This document shows positions 25,428 through 33,220 of a stretch of 64,000 nt of DNA, one piece after another. Every line of letters starts with the position of its first letter. The first letter of the stretch is position 1. The notes beneath the pieces were generated by a model that was not told where the DNA came from, searched no databases, and was given only the letters and a program-made list of their open reading frames with translations. The stretch comes from DATBHM01 sp963772375. Lineage in GTDB: Bacteria > Actinomycetota > UBA4738 > JACQTL01. Both the position numbers and the translations under genes were made by a program. The DNA lies in NCBI GenBank assembly GCA_963772375.1, contig CAVYXG010000004.1:372001-436000 (forward strand), written 5' to 3'.

Positions 25428-26605
25428 CCGCCACCCCCTTGGGTTCCGTCCGGCCCGTCTCCGCCCGGCGCGGACGCCTCGACGGGCCGGTTGAGCCGCG
25501 CGTCCCACGACAGACGGACCGCCTTGCCCTGCACGTGCAGGGCCTCCATCGACGACGTCGCCAGGTTCTGCTGAGTAACCACCAGTTCCCCGCCCGGGTC
25601 GAGCGCCACGATGTAGCGAGTCGAGGCCCCCAGATAGACAACCTCGCGGACGTGTCCCGTCACCGTGGAACGCCCGTCCGGCACCGCCTCGTCCGGGTCG
25701 GCCATCGCGATCTTCTCCGGCCGGATGGTGAACGCGTGCGGCGAGCCGGTGATGGCCTCGGCGGGGGCGCCCGACAACACGTTGCTCACGCCGACGAACC
25801 CCGCCACGAACCCGGTCGCGGGTTCCTCGTACACCTCGGCCGGCGTGCCGACGTGCTCGATCCGGCCGAGGTTCATCACGCCGATCCGGTCGCTCATCGT
25901 GAGCGCCTCGTCCTGGTCGTGCGTCACGTAGAGGAACGTCAGCCCCACGTCGCCCTGGATGCCCTTCAGCTCGATCTGCATCTGCTGGCGGAGCTTGAGG
26001 TCGAGCGCGCCGAGCGGCTCGTCGAGCAGCAGGACCTTCGGCCGGTTGATGAGCGCGCGGGCCAGCGCCACGCGCTGCCGCTGCCCCCCGGAGAGCTGGG
26101 CCGGCGTCCGGTCGTCGTACCCCTCCAGACGGACCATCTCGAGCGCCTCCGCGGCGCGGGCGCGGCGTTCCTCCTTCGGGACCTTGCGGACGCGGAGGCC
26201 GTACTCGACGTTCTCACCGACCGTCATGTGCGGGAACAGCGCGTAGTCCTGGAACACCGTGTTGACGTCACGTCGGTTGGGCGGGAGGTCGGTGACGTCC
26301 TCGCCGTCGAGGTGGATGCGTCCCTCGGTCGGGTACTCGAACCCGGCGATCATCCGCAGGCACGAGGTCTTGCCCGAGCCGGAGGGGCCCAGCAGCGAGA
26401 AGAACTCCCCCGCCCGGATCTGGAGGTCGACCCCCGCGACCGCGGCGACCTCGCCGAACCGCTTGACGATGCCCTCGAGCCGGACCGCCGGGGCCGGCTC
26501 GGACCGGGCGGACGGCTGCCGCGCGGCCAGCTGCTGCGCGGACGGCTGCTGGCCGGTTGCCCGGTCGGCGTGCGGTGGTTCGGCTTCGACGGATGGTCGG
26601 GTCAC
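25424..26605 (-). CDS. potA: ABC transporter ATP-binding protein (PotA type)
   Basis: A 393-residue ATPase with an N-terminal NTPase domain and C-terminal TOBE domain. Walker A is LGPSGSGKTS, Q-loop VFQDYALFPHMTV, signature LSGGQRQRVALARAL, Walker B VLLLDEPLGALD, switch THDQDEAL. The TOBE part includes FTIRPEKIAMADP. GTG 26605 was chosen because AGGGGG precedes it; the 40 residues before it are not conserved. The first 35 residues are Pro/Ala/Gln-rich. It is the first gene of a leftward potADBC operon. Confidence 0.88.
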   Translation of the reverse strand: MTRPSVEAEPPHADRATGQQPSAQQLAARQPSARSEPAPAVRLEGIVKRFGEVAAVAGVDLQIRAGEFFSLLGPSGSGKTSCLRMIAGFEYPTEGRIHLDGEDVTDLPPNRRDVNTVFQDYALFPHMTVGENVEYGLRVRKVPKEERRARAAEALEMVRLEGYDDRTPAQLSGGQRQRVALARALINRPKVLLLDEPLGALDLKLRQQMQIELKGIQGDVGLTFLYVTHDQDEALTMSDRIGVMNLGRIEHVGTPAEVYEEPATGFVAGFVGVSNVLSGAPAEAITGSPHAFTIRPEKIAMADPDEAVPDGRSTVTGHVREVVYLGASTRYIVALDPGGELVVTQQNLATSSMEALHVQGKAVRLSWDARLNRPVEASAPGGDGPDGTQGGGG

Positions 26606-26740
26606 TGGGGCGCCCCCTGGATCGGGGCCGTCGTCGGCCCCGGGCGGGCCATTCTGGCCCGCGCCGCGCGGCGGGCGCAACGACCGCCCGTCGGTCGCCG
26701 CGGGCCCGCGTTGTCCGCGGCGTCGCACCGCCAGGCGGGT

Positions 26741-26811
26741 CGGTCAGGCCGCCGCGTGGACGCGTCCGCGCGGGGTCGCACGGATCGCGCGGGACGGTCA
26801 GGCCGCTGCGT
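26741..26811. repeat. Pair of 17-bp direct repeats at the pyrD 3' end
   Basis: CGGTCAGGCCGC(C/T)GCGT occurs at 26741-26757 and 26795-26811. The second copy includes the pyrD stop codon, so the first looks like a short duplicated pyrD tail. The 192-bp gap between potA and pyrD holds this and nothing else recognisable. Confidence 0.5.
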
Positions 26812-27805
26812 CGGCTGGCGTCGCGCGACGGTCGCGGAGCGCCGACGCCAGCCCGGCGGTGAGGTCGTGGAGGATCCGCGGCCCCTCGTAGATCAGCGAG
26901 GTGTAGATCTGGACGGTCGTGGCGCCCGCCTCCAGGCAGGCCACCGCGTCGGCCGCGGTCGTGATCCCGCCGCACGCGTTCACCGGCAGCCCGGTCTCGG
27001 CCACGGCCGTGGCGACCGCCTCGAGCGTCCCGGCGAACAGGGGGCGGCCGGAGAGTCCTCCGCGCCCGACCGCCTGCCGGCGGTCGGCCACAGGCCGGGT
27101 GTTCGAGCAGGTCAGGGCCGCCGCGCCCGCTGCCGCGGCCGCGCCGGCCAGCGCCACGACCGCGTCGCGCTCGGCCGGCCGCCCGGGGGTGAACGGCGGC
27201 AGCTTCACGACGAGCGGCTTGGTGGTCCGCGCGACGAGGGCGCTGGTCAGCCGGTGCAGGTGCTGCTCCGTGTCGCGGTCGCGGCCCCAGGAGACGTTGG
27301 GGCAGCTCGCGTTGAGCTCGACGGCGTCGGCGAGCGGCTCGATGAGGGCGAAGCTCCCGAGCACGTCGTCCTCGTCCTCGTCGGCGAGGCTGACGAAGCG
27401 CGGTGCCGTCCGGGCTCCGGCGCGCAACGCCGCGGCGGCCGCGCGGGGCCCGGGGTTCGGCAGGCCCATCGAGTTCACCATGGCGCCGCGGCAGGGGAAC
27501 CGCGCGATGCGGGGTCGGGGATTGCCCTCGCGCGGCTTCGACGTGATCGTTCCCCCGACCACGTAGCCGAACCCCAACCGACCGAGCGGGCCCAGCACCG
27601 CACATCGCTTGTCGAATCCTGCGGCCAGTCCGATCGGATTGCGAAGCCCGATGCCGGCGAGCGAGGTCCGGAGCGCGGGATCGTCGAGCGCACCGCCGAT
27701 GCGATCCCACGGCAACGGGAGCTCGAGGAGGGAGCCGGCGATGCGATGGGCCGTCTCCGGTGGCGCCGCGAAGACGAGCGGCCGGAGCGCGCGGTACATG
27801 CCCAT
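26798..27805 (-). CDS. pyrD: Dihydroorotate dehydrogenase (class 2, quinone)
   Basis: A 335-residue FMN enzyme that oxidises dihydroorotate to orotate in pyrimidine synthesis. Class-2 features are the N-terminal MYRALRPLVFAAPPETAHRI membrane-association helices, IGLAAGFDKRCAVLGPLGRLGFG, GNPRPRIARF, VNSMGLPNPG, the phosphate site ACGGITTAADAV and QIYTSLIYEGP near the end. The active-site loop reads NASCPN, so Cys168 stands where class-2 enzymes have the catalytic Ser (NxSSPN). The start is 24 bp from that of pyrE on the other strand. ATG at 27805 or 27799 is equally possible. Confidence 0.9.
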   Translation of the reverse strand: MGMYRALRPLVFAAPPETAHRIAGSLLELPLPWDRIGGALDDPALRTSLAGIGLRNPIGLAAGFDKRCAVLGPLGRLGFGYVVGGTITSKPREGNPRPRIARFPCRGAMVNSMGLPNPGPRAAAAALRAGARTAPRFVSLADEDEDDVLGSFALIEPLADAVELNASCPNVSWGRDRDTEQHLHRLTSALVARTTKPLVVKLPPFTPGRPAERDAVVALAGAAAAAGAAALTCSNTRPVADRRQAVGRGGLSGRPLFAGTLEAVATAVAETGLPVNACGGITTAADAVACLEAGATTVQIYTSLIYEGPRILHDLTAGLASALRDRRATPADAAA

Positions 27806-27815
27806 GTCGGGGGCC

Positions 27816-27822
27816 TATGCTA
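27816..27822. promoter_or_regulatory. Shared palindromic -10 between pyrD and pyrE
   Basis: Within the 24-bp gap the only AT-rich stretch is CTATGCTA. Read rightward it gives TATGCT (27816-27821) 8 nt before the pyrE GTG; read leftward it gives TAGCAT (27822-27817) 11 nt before the pyrD ATG. Both fit TANNNT and both would give leaderless or nearly leaderless mRNAs. Confidence 0.5.
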
Positions 27823-27829
27823 CCGCGCC

Positions 27830-28408
27830 GTGACCACCGGACCTGACGCGACGCCCGCCGATTCCCGGCCCGGCGACCTCGTCCAACGCCTGCTCGACGT
27901 GTCCGAGCTGCACGGCGACTTCGTGCTGTCGAGCGGACGGCGTTCGACCGTGTACTTCGACAAGTTCCGCTTCCTGGCCGATCCCGCGCTCCTGCGGGAG
28001 GTGGCCGAACGGGTCCGCGCGCTGCTCCCCGACGCGGTGACGCACCTCGCGGCGCCCGAGGGCGCGGCCACCCTGCTGCTGTCGGCCGTCGCGCTGGGGT
28101 CCGGCCTGCCGATGATCGTGGTGCGCAAGGAACCCAAGTCGTACGGGACCAGGTCCCAGGTCGAGGGCTATCCGGACCCCGGCGCGGTCGTCGCGTTGAT
28201 CGAGGACGTCAGCACGACCGGCCATCAGGTCGAGGCCGCCGCGAAGGCGGTCGAACGCCAGGGTTGCACGGTGGCGTGCATCGTCCTCGCGCTCGACCGC
28301 GGCGGATCGGCGGCGCTCCGTTCGAGCGGCTACCGCGTGGAGACGGTGGTCTCGGTCTCGGTCCCCTCCGACGAGGCGTCGGCCGGGTCTGACGAGCCCG
28401 CCGGGTAG
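27830..28408 (+). CDS. pyrE: Orotate phosphoribosyltransferase
   Basis: A 192-residue type I phosphoribosyltransferase converting orotate and PRPP to OMP. The PRPP motif is VVALIEDVSTTGHQV near residue 125, with the flexible-loop basic residues in VVRKEPKSYGT and the early GDFVLSSGRRSTVYFDKF, which matches the substrate-binding segment of PyrE. The GTG start has no ribosome-binding site but TATGCT lies 8 nt upstream. The last 79 bp overlap the MFS gene on the opposite strand. Together with pyrD it supplies pyrimidine synthesis. Confidence 0.9.
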   Translation: MTTGPDATPADSRPGDLVQRLLDVSELHGDFVLSSGRRSTVYFDKFRFLADPALLREVAERVRALLPDAVTHLAAPEGAATLLLSAVALGSGLPMIVVRKEPKSYGTRSQVEGYPDPGAVVALIEDVSTTGHQVEAAAKAVERQGCTVACIVLALDRGGSAALRSSGYRVETVVSVSVPSDEASAGSDEPAG

Positions 28409-29667
28409 CCGGCTCCTGACGCGTCGCCCGCTCCCGACGCGTCGCCCAGGAGCAGCGACGCTGCGTCGCCGGTCCGGGTCGTCCGCTCCTCGCCCCGGTC
28501 GGGCTCGCGCCGGGCCTCGAGCATCGGCACCGCCGCAACGACGGCGAGCAGGCTGATCGCTCCACCCAGCACGTAGGTCCCCCTCGGCCCGAGCCACGCG
28601 ACGACCGGCCCGGCGACCACGTAGGACAGCGCCATCGAGATGTTGACGACCGCCTCGAACGCGGCCGCGACCCGGCTCCGAACGGCGTCGGGCGTCCGCC
28701 GCTGCATGATGCCCTGCTGCGACACGACCGCGGTTCCGTCGCCGATCCCCATGAAGAACAGCACGACCAGCACGCCGACGAACCACGGCGACAACCCCGC
28801 CAGGATGCCCGTCACGGCGATCAGACCGGAGCCGGCCACGAAGGCGAGCGGCTCGGTGCGGCGGCTCAGGAGCCGTCCGAGCAGCGAACCCACGATCGAC
28901 CCGCCCCCCCAGGCGGCGATCAGCACGCCGTACCCGACCCCACCCGCGCCGAAGTAGTTCACCAGCGGAACGTCGGCCACCATCGACATCCCGAGTCCGC
29001 CGGCGATCGCGACCCACGCGAGGGCGATCGACCGCAGCACTCGGTCGCGCGCGATGAACCGCACTCCGGCCGAGACACCCGTGTGCTCGTCCTTCCCCGT
29101 CCGGGCGCCCGCGAAGTTCCCGTGCACCGACCACGCGAGAGCCGCCGAAACGACGAACGACACGGCGTTCAGCCCGAACACCGCCCCCGCGCCGATCGTG
29201 CCGACGAGCGCGCCGCCGATCAGCGGCCCGATGAGGATGCCGACGTTCCGTCCGACGCCGAGGAGGCCGTTGGCCCACGCGATGCGGTCCTCCTCGACGA
29301 GGTTCGGGATGGCGGCGGCCGATGCGGCGAGGAACGGCGACTCGGCCAGCGCGGAGAGGAACGCCACGAAGAGCAGCCACACCGGATCGTGCACGAACGC
29401 CATGGCGGCGAAGCACACGGCGCCGGCGAGATCCGAGATGATCATCACGCGCTTGCGATCGAACCGGTCGCCCAGCATCCCCGCGAACAGCCCGACGAAC
29501 CCCACCGTCCCGAACGTGAGGAACAGCGCGGCCGCCACCCACGTGGCGGATTGGGTCCGCTGGTAGATGGCGAAGTTCAGTGCGGCGAACGAGGCCGCGC
29601 CGCCGGTCAGGGAGATGGCGCGCGCGAACGCCAGGCGGCGGACTGCGGTGGTGGGTGGGGTGATCAT
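28330..29667 (-). CDS. MFS transporter
   Basis: A 445-residue major facilitator with twelve predicted helices. The loop 2-3 signature is GMLGDRFDRKRVMI. It follows the layout of enterobactin exporter-like/MFS-3 multidrug families, with ARAISLTGGAASFAALNFAIYQ in helix one. The C-terminal 55 residues are hydrophilic and include a short duplication DASGAGDASGAG encoded by the direct repeat GACGCGTCGCCC at 28418 and 28436. That tail overlaps the end of pyrE on the opposite strand, so it may be a recent extension. Substrate unknown. Confidence 0.82.
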   Translation of the reverse strand: MITPPTTAVRRLAFARAISLTGGAASFAALNFAIYQRTQSATWVAAALFLTFGTVGFVGLFAGMLGDRFDRKRVMIISDLAGAVCFAAMAFVHDPVWLLFVAFLSALAESPFLAASAAAIPNLVEEDRIAWANGLLGVGRNVGILIGPLIGGALVGTIGAGAVFGLNAVSFVVSAALAWSVHGNFAGARTGKDEHTGVSAGVRFIARDRVLRSIALAWVAIAGGLGMSMVADVPLVNYFGAGGVGYGVLIAAWGGGSIVGSLLGRLLSRRTEPLAFVAGSGLIAVTGILAGLSPWFVGVLVVLFFMGIGDGTAVVSQQGIMQRRTPDAVRSRVAAAFEAVVNISMALSYVVAGPVVAWLGPRGTYVLGGAISLLAVVAAVPMLEARREPDRGEERTTRTGDAASLLLGDASGAGDASGAGYPAGSSDPADASSEGTETETTVSTR

Positions 29668-29854
29668 GGGAACCAGCTCCGAAGGTCGGCGGTGGACAGC
29701 GCAAGCAGCCGAACTGGCGGGCGCGTCCGGTGCTCAGTCGTCGTCAGTCAGAGGGTTCTCATCGGTACGGCGAGTCTAGCAGCGGTCCGCGCCACCCCTG
29801 CTCGGCCCGCGGCGTGGCGCAACGCTTCCCCGGCCGCGGTTGGGAGGTGGCCAT

Positions 29855-30994
29855 TCAGCCAGCCTGAAGAACCTCGGTGACAGATTTGCCCGCCGGTGGC
29901 GCGGGCCCGGATTCGAAGCGGGTTCCGTCCGGCCGGAACCACCCCACGTCCCCGCCTGAACCCCGGCGGATGCTCCACCCGTGTTCGTGGACGAGCTTGT
30001 GGTGGAACCCGCAGACGAGCGTGAGATTGTGGAGGTCGGTGCGGCCGCCGTGCTCCCACCAGACGATGTGATGGGCCTCGGTGAACCGCCGGCTCCCGCA
30101 CCGCGGGAACGTGCACCCGCGATCGCGATGCCGAACCTGGCGAACCATCCACGCGGACGGTACCCGGGTCATCCGACCCAGCCCGACCGCCGTGCCCGCG
30201 GAGTTCTCGAGGACCGTCTGGGAGCGTGCGTTGCACAGCAGCCGAGCGGCGCTCGCCGCCGGGATCGGGGGCCCGTCCTCGATCTCGAATCCCGTGTCGG
30301 GAGCCCCGAGCGGATCGACCGAGGCGTGCACGACCACCGTCGCCCGGTCCGGGTCGGGATCGGCGGCGATACGCGAGGATGCGAGCGCGACCAGGGCGTC
30401 GGCGCGGCGGGCGTCCGCGAAGAGCGGTTCCTCCTCGCCGGGCAGCACGGGCACCGAGTCGGCGATCCGCGTCAATGCCCGTGCCACGACCGCCCCCTGC
30501 GCCGCGGGAAGCTCGGCCTCGAGGCCGAACCGCTTCCCCTCGTCGAACCACCACCACGTCAGCCGCCGGTCCCGCTCGATCACCCGAACCTCCTCGGCGG
30601 ACTCCCGCAGCGCGCGGTCCGCCCGGGCGCGAATCGCCCCGCTCGACACGTTCCGCGCCCACGGGAGCAGTTGCGCCTCGGTCTCCGGCGTGGCGAGGCG
30701 GGTCAGCTCGACGACCTGGTCGACGCCGATCTCCCCACGGGCGAACGCCGCGGCAGTCAACGGCAGGAGTTCCAGCGCATGGGCAGCGGCGATCCACCTC
30801 CGCGCCTTCCAGTCGGACAGCCCGAACCGCATCCACAGCCAGTGGGCCATGTCCCGGGCGCCATACGACCGCCACAGCTCGCCTCGGTCGGCCTCGGCAA
30901 CGAATCCGAACAGTCGCCGCAACGCCGAACACGCAAGCGCGTGCATGCCGTCCATGCCTTCGACGATTCGCTCGTCGGAGCGGGCTTCGTTCAT
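29855..30994 (-). CDS. DUF222/HNH endonuclease domain protein (13E12 family)
   Basis: A 379-residue protein with an N-terminal helical DUF222 region (about residues 20-250, including GEIGVDQVVELTRLATPETE) and a C-terminal HNH nuclease domain: CTFPRCGS, then EAHHIVWWEHGGRTDLHNLTLVC and HHKLVHEHGW. The Cys pairs bind zinc and the EAHHI/DLHNL segments are the HNH active site. The 13E12 repeat family of mycobacteria belongs here. A near-consensus promoter with an actinobacterial SOS box lies upstream, so the gene is likely DNA-damage inducible. ATG start chosen; there is only a weak ribosome-binding site. Confidence 0.88.
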   Translation of the reverse strand: MNEARSDERIVEGMDGMHALACSALRRLFGFVAEADRGELWRSYGARDMAHWLWMRFGLSDWKARRWIAAAHALELLPLTAAAFARGEIGVDQVVELTRLATPETEAQLLPWARNVSSGAIRARADRALRESAEEVRVIERDRRLTWWWFDEGKRFGLEAELPAAQGAVVARALTRIADSVPVLPGEEEPLFADARRADALVALASSRIAADPDPDRATVVVHASVDPLGAPDTGFEIEDGPPIPAASAARLLCNARSQTVLENSAGTAVGLGRMTRVPSAWMVRQVRHRDRGCTFPRCGSRRFTEAHHIVWWEHGGRTDLHNLTLVCGFHHKLVHEHGWSIRRGSGGDVGWFRPDGTRFESGPAPPAGKSVTEVLQAG

Positions 30995-31036
30995 TCCTGG
31001 GTCCCAACCTCAAGAGTCGGTCGGGGGAGAGACCCG

Positions 31037-31066
31037 ATTTTAGTCGAACACGCGTTCGATTGTCAA
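31037..31066 (-). promoter_or_regulatory. SOS-box promoter of the HNH gene
   Basis: On the minus strand TTGACA (31066-31061) and TAAAAT (31042-31037) are 18 nt apart. The spacer holds TCGAACGCGTGTTCGA (31059-31044), a perfect match to the mycobacterial/actinobacterial LexA box TCGAAC-N4-GTTCGA. LexA bound there would block RNA polymerase. The mRNA would start about 36 nt before the HNH gene. Confidence 0.8.
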
Positions 31067-31150
31067 GTCGGCTTGTGGCGGGAACGTCGTAAGGGCATTG
31101 AGAACCGGTGCCACCTCACCGTGTCGCTTCCCCCGGACCTGACGCCCGCC

Positions 31151-31156
31151 TATGGT
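31151..31156 (+). promoter_or_regulatory. -10-like TATGGT for a leaderless small gene
   Basis: TATGGT is followed by 7 nt and the in-frame GTG at 31164 of the small membrane-protein gene, the same spacing as in other apparent leaderless genes of this window. Confidence 0.3.
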
Positions 31157-31163
31157 CGGGACC

Positions 31164-31538
31164 GTGCGCGGGGAGGGCAGGTTGGGCGACGCAATGATGT
31201 TCATTCTGATCCTCGGCGGGCTGCTCCTGACAATGCCCGCATTGGCGTCCTCCTTCACGTCCGCGTCCGGCCCTCGGCGGCAGATGGAACCGGAATCGTG
31301 GGCCGAGAAGGAGTGCACGGCGCAGTTCGGCCCGTCGGGCGAGGAGACGACCGCGTTCGACGCCTGCCGCCAAGATGCGCTCGCGATGCCGCCGTGGCGC
31401 CTCGACACACCGATGTTGTTCGCCGCTGCGAGCTGCTTCGCCGCCGCGGTCCTGGTTGCCGCCATCCGCAGGGCGCCGACGCGTCGCCGAGCCGTTCCCG
31501 TAGGCGGCAGCCGGACAACGAGGACGGGACGGACGTGA
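31164..31538 (+). CDS. Small two-helix membrane protein, unknown
   Basis: A 124-residue predicted protein with a hydrophobic N-terminal segment (MMFILILGGLLLTMPALA) and a second one (MLFAAASCFAAAVLVAAI). Between them is a loop of about 50 residues with two Cys (KECTAQFG and FDACRQD) that could form a disulfide outside the cytoplasm. The GTG at 31164 is chosen for its leaderless-type spacing to TATGGT; an ATG at 31194 just before the first helix is an alternative. I do not recognise the family. It lies between the SOS-box promoter and a short zinc-ribbon gene. Confidence 0.45.
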   Translation: MRGEGRLGDAMMFILILGGLLLTMPALASSFTSASGPRRQMEPESWAEKECTAQFGPSGEETTAFDACRQDALAMPPWRLDTPMLFAAASCFAAAVLVAAIRRAPTRRRAVPVGGSRTTRTGRT

Positions 31539-31626
31539 GCTGGTACCACGCTCCGACGGACATGCTCCTCGCGACCTATCGTACGAGCGCGTCCCGGTCC
31601 TGAGCACTGCATCGGTCCTCGCCACA

Positions 31627-31779
31627 TCAGCCTCGCCTCAAAACGGCCTCGAGCGCTTCGGCCACGTTCGGATCGTCTGGGACCTCGGCCGTGACGCGGA
31701 CGTCCGAGCTGACTCGATCGACGTGGCGCAGACCCTCTGGCAGGCTGCGGCCGAGCCGGCGGAGTGCACCGTCCCCTGA
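31627..31779 (-). pseudogene. Possible 3' gene remnant without a start codon
   Basis: Fifty codons open from stop to stop on the minus strand with GC-rich third positions and a protein-like C-terminus (DVRVTAEVPDDPNVAEALEAVLRRG). No ATG, GTG or TTG occurs in frame, and I do not recognise the sequence. It may be the tail of a decayed gene. The rest of the 31539-31831 gap shows nothing else. Confidence 0.2.
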
Positions 31780-31831
31780 TCATGCCCTGTTTCCGGGTCT
31801 GGTCGCTGCCGCCCGGCCCGCCTGTCGCGAC

Positions 31832-32038
31832 CTACCGGCGGAGGTGCGGATCCTTGAACAGATTCCCGCAGTCGTTGCACTTCATGTTCACCCGGGCTGC
31901 CGGCCCGGCATGCAGGAACGGCTGCGTCCGGGTCGACCCACACACGGGGCACGCGAGGCGCTTCGACGGCTCGCCGGCCGCGGACTGCATCGGGGAGCCG
32001 GACTCGGCATCCCGATCCGCCCTTTCCTCACCATCCAT
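31832..32038 (-). CDS. Small zinc-ribbon protein
   Basis: A 68-residue protein with a C-terminal zinc ribbon: RLACPVCGS and, 20 residues later, MKCNDCGNLFK, that is two CxxC knuckles. The N-terminal 25 residues are acidic and polar. Such ribbons occur in small nucleic-acid- or protein-binding regulators; no function can be given. TAGGCT lies 9 nt before the ATG, a possible leaderless promoter. It stands alone between the unknown membrane gene and the ygeW-like gene. Confidence 0.6.
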   Translation of the reverse strand: MDGEERADRDAESGSPMQSAAGEPSKRLACPVCGSTRTQPFLHAGPAARVNMKCNDCGNLFKDPHLRR

Positions 32039-32124
32039 TGGTAGTCAAGCCTATCCGGGTCGCGCCTTCATGAGTCCAGCGGGAGGCAGGACGGCAGTTG
32101 AGCCGCCCGCAGAAAGGGCCGGCG

Positions 32125-32138
32125 AGCCGGTTTCGGCT
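32125..32138. terminator. Possible small hairpin at the ygeW 3' end
   Basis: AGCCG and CGGCT form a 5-bp stem with a 4-nt loop overlapping the stop codon of the YgeW-like gene. No T-run follows, so the assignment is weak. Confidence 0.2.
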
Positions 32139-33129
32139 ACCCCTTGAACCCGCCCATCGTCAGCGCGCACAGGGCCTTGCCAGTGTGCATGCGGTTCTCG
32201 GCCTCGTCGAACACCACGCTCCAGCGGCCGTCGATGACCTCGTCGGTCACCTCGGTGCCCCGGTCGGCCGGCAGGCAGTGCATGTACAGCGCGTCGTCGG
32301 ACGCCAGGTGCATCTTCTCGACGTCGCAGATCCAGTTCGCGTACTCGGTCGCCCCGCGCGCGGACTCGTCGGAGAACGCGTCGAGCCGCCCCCACGACTT
32401 CGGGTACACGACGTCGGCTCCCTCGAACGCCTCCTCCATCGAGTTCGTGAAGGTCAACGATGCCCCGCCGTCCGCCGCGGCCTTCTTCGCCTTCTCGATC
32501 GTCTCCGGCATGAGCTCCCAGCCCGGAGGGTGGGCGACCACGACGTCGATCCCGTAGCGGGGCATCAGCATCGCGAGGCCCTGCGGCACCGATAGCGGCT
32601 TCGCGTAGGAGGGCGCGTACGCCCAGGAGACGGCCATCTTGAGACCCCGCAGGTTCTCGCCGCGTTGCTCGCGAAGCGTCATGAGGTCGGCGAGCGTCTG
32701 CGTCGGGTGGTCGACGTCGCACTGCAGGTTGATGATCGGGATGTCGGCCCACTTGGCGACCTCCCGCATCCACTTGTTCCCCTCGTAGGGAACGAGGTCG
32801 TGGCGGATGGCCAGCCCCTCGCCGTACCGCGACAGGATGATGCCCATGTCCTTCGGGCTCTCCCCGTGCGCGACCTGGGTCTTGTCGGCATCCAGGAAGA
32901 TCCCGTGCCCGCCCAGCTGCGCCATGCCGGCCTCGAACGCGTTCCGCGTGCGGGTCGACTTGTCCAGGAACAGCATGAACAGCGTCTTGTCGTCGAGCAG
33001 TTGGGTCTTCTCCCCCGCCTTGCGCTTCGCCTTGAGCTCGCGCGCGACGGTGACCGCCTCGTCGATCTCCTCGGTCGTCCAGTCGGACGTCTCGATGTAG
33101 TCCTTCCCGGTGAAGCTCGAACGGTCCAT
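32137..33129 (-). CDS. ygeW: YgeW-like (knotted) carbamoyltransferase
   Basis: A 330-residue aspartate/ornithine carbamoyltransferase superfamily member. Carbamoyl-phosphate residues are in DKSTRTR (58-62), the second motif is NLQCDVDHPTQTLADL (His141), and the C-terminal motif is YMHCLPADRG (284-287). The stretches SWAYAPSYAKPLSVPQG and SMEEAFEGADVVYPKSW match YgeW rather than ornithine carbamoyltransferase. In enterobacteria ygeW lies in the purine-degradation cluster with ssnA and xdhD, and both homologues are upstream in this operon. The protein is shorter than E. coli YgeW (about 396 residues). ATG 33129 is preferred to 33138 because GGAGGAG is 9 nt away. It probably forms carbamoyl phosphate from a purine ring-opening product, but its real substrate is unknown. 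Confidence 0.82.
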   Translation of the reverse strand: MDRSSFTGKDYIETSDWTTEEIDEAVTVARELKAKRKAGEKTQLLDDKTLFMLFLDKSTRTRNAFEAGMAQLGGHGIFLDADKTQVAHGESPKDMGIILSRYGEGLAIRHDLVPYEGNKWMREVAKWADIPIINLQCDVDHPTQTLADLMTLREQRGENLRGLKMAVSWAYAPSYAKPLSVPQGLAMLMPRYGIDVVVAHPPGWELMPETIEKAKKAAADGGASLTFTNSMEEAFEGADVVYPKSWGRLDAFSDESARGATEYANWICDVEKMHLASDDALYMHCLPADRGTEVTDEVIDGRWSVVFDEAENRMHTGKALCALTMGGFKG

Positions 33130-33220
33130 GGTCCTCATCTCCTCCCGGCCGCGCCCCGCGAGGGGCGTGGCCGAACCCGGCTCCCCACCTCGGCCCGCGC
33201 CCAACGGCGCGGGCCGACAC

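Noticed and set aside
25367..27829. Very long plus-strand frame running into pyrE from 25367
   Set aside because: The region before 27830 is antisense to potD, potA and pyrD and has low-complexity Arg/Gly/Ala sequence. Only the part from GTG 27830 matches PyrE.
31040..31783. 247-codon minus-strand frame covering the small membrane-protein region
   Set aside because: Low-complexity and spans the SOS-box promoter and the 31164 gene on the other strand; no motif.
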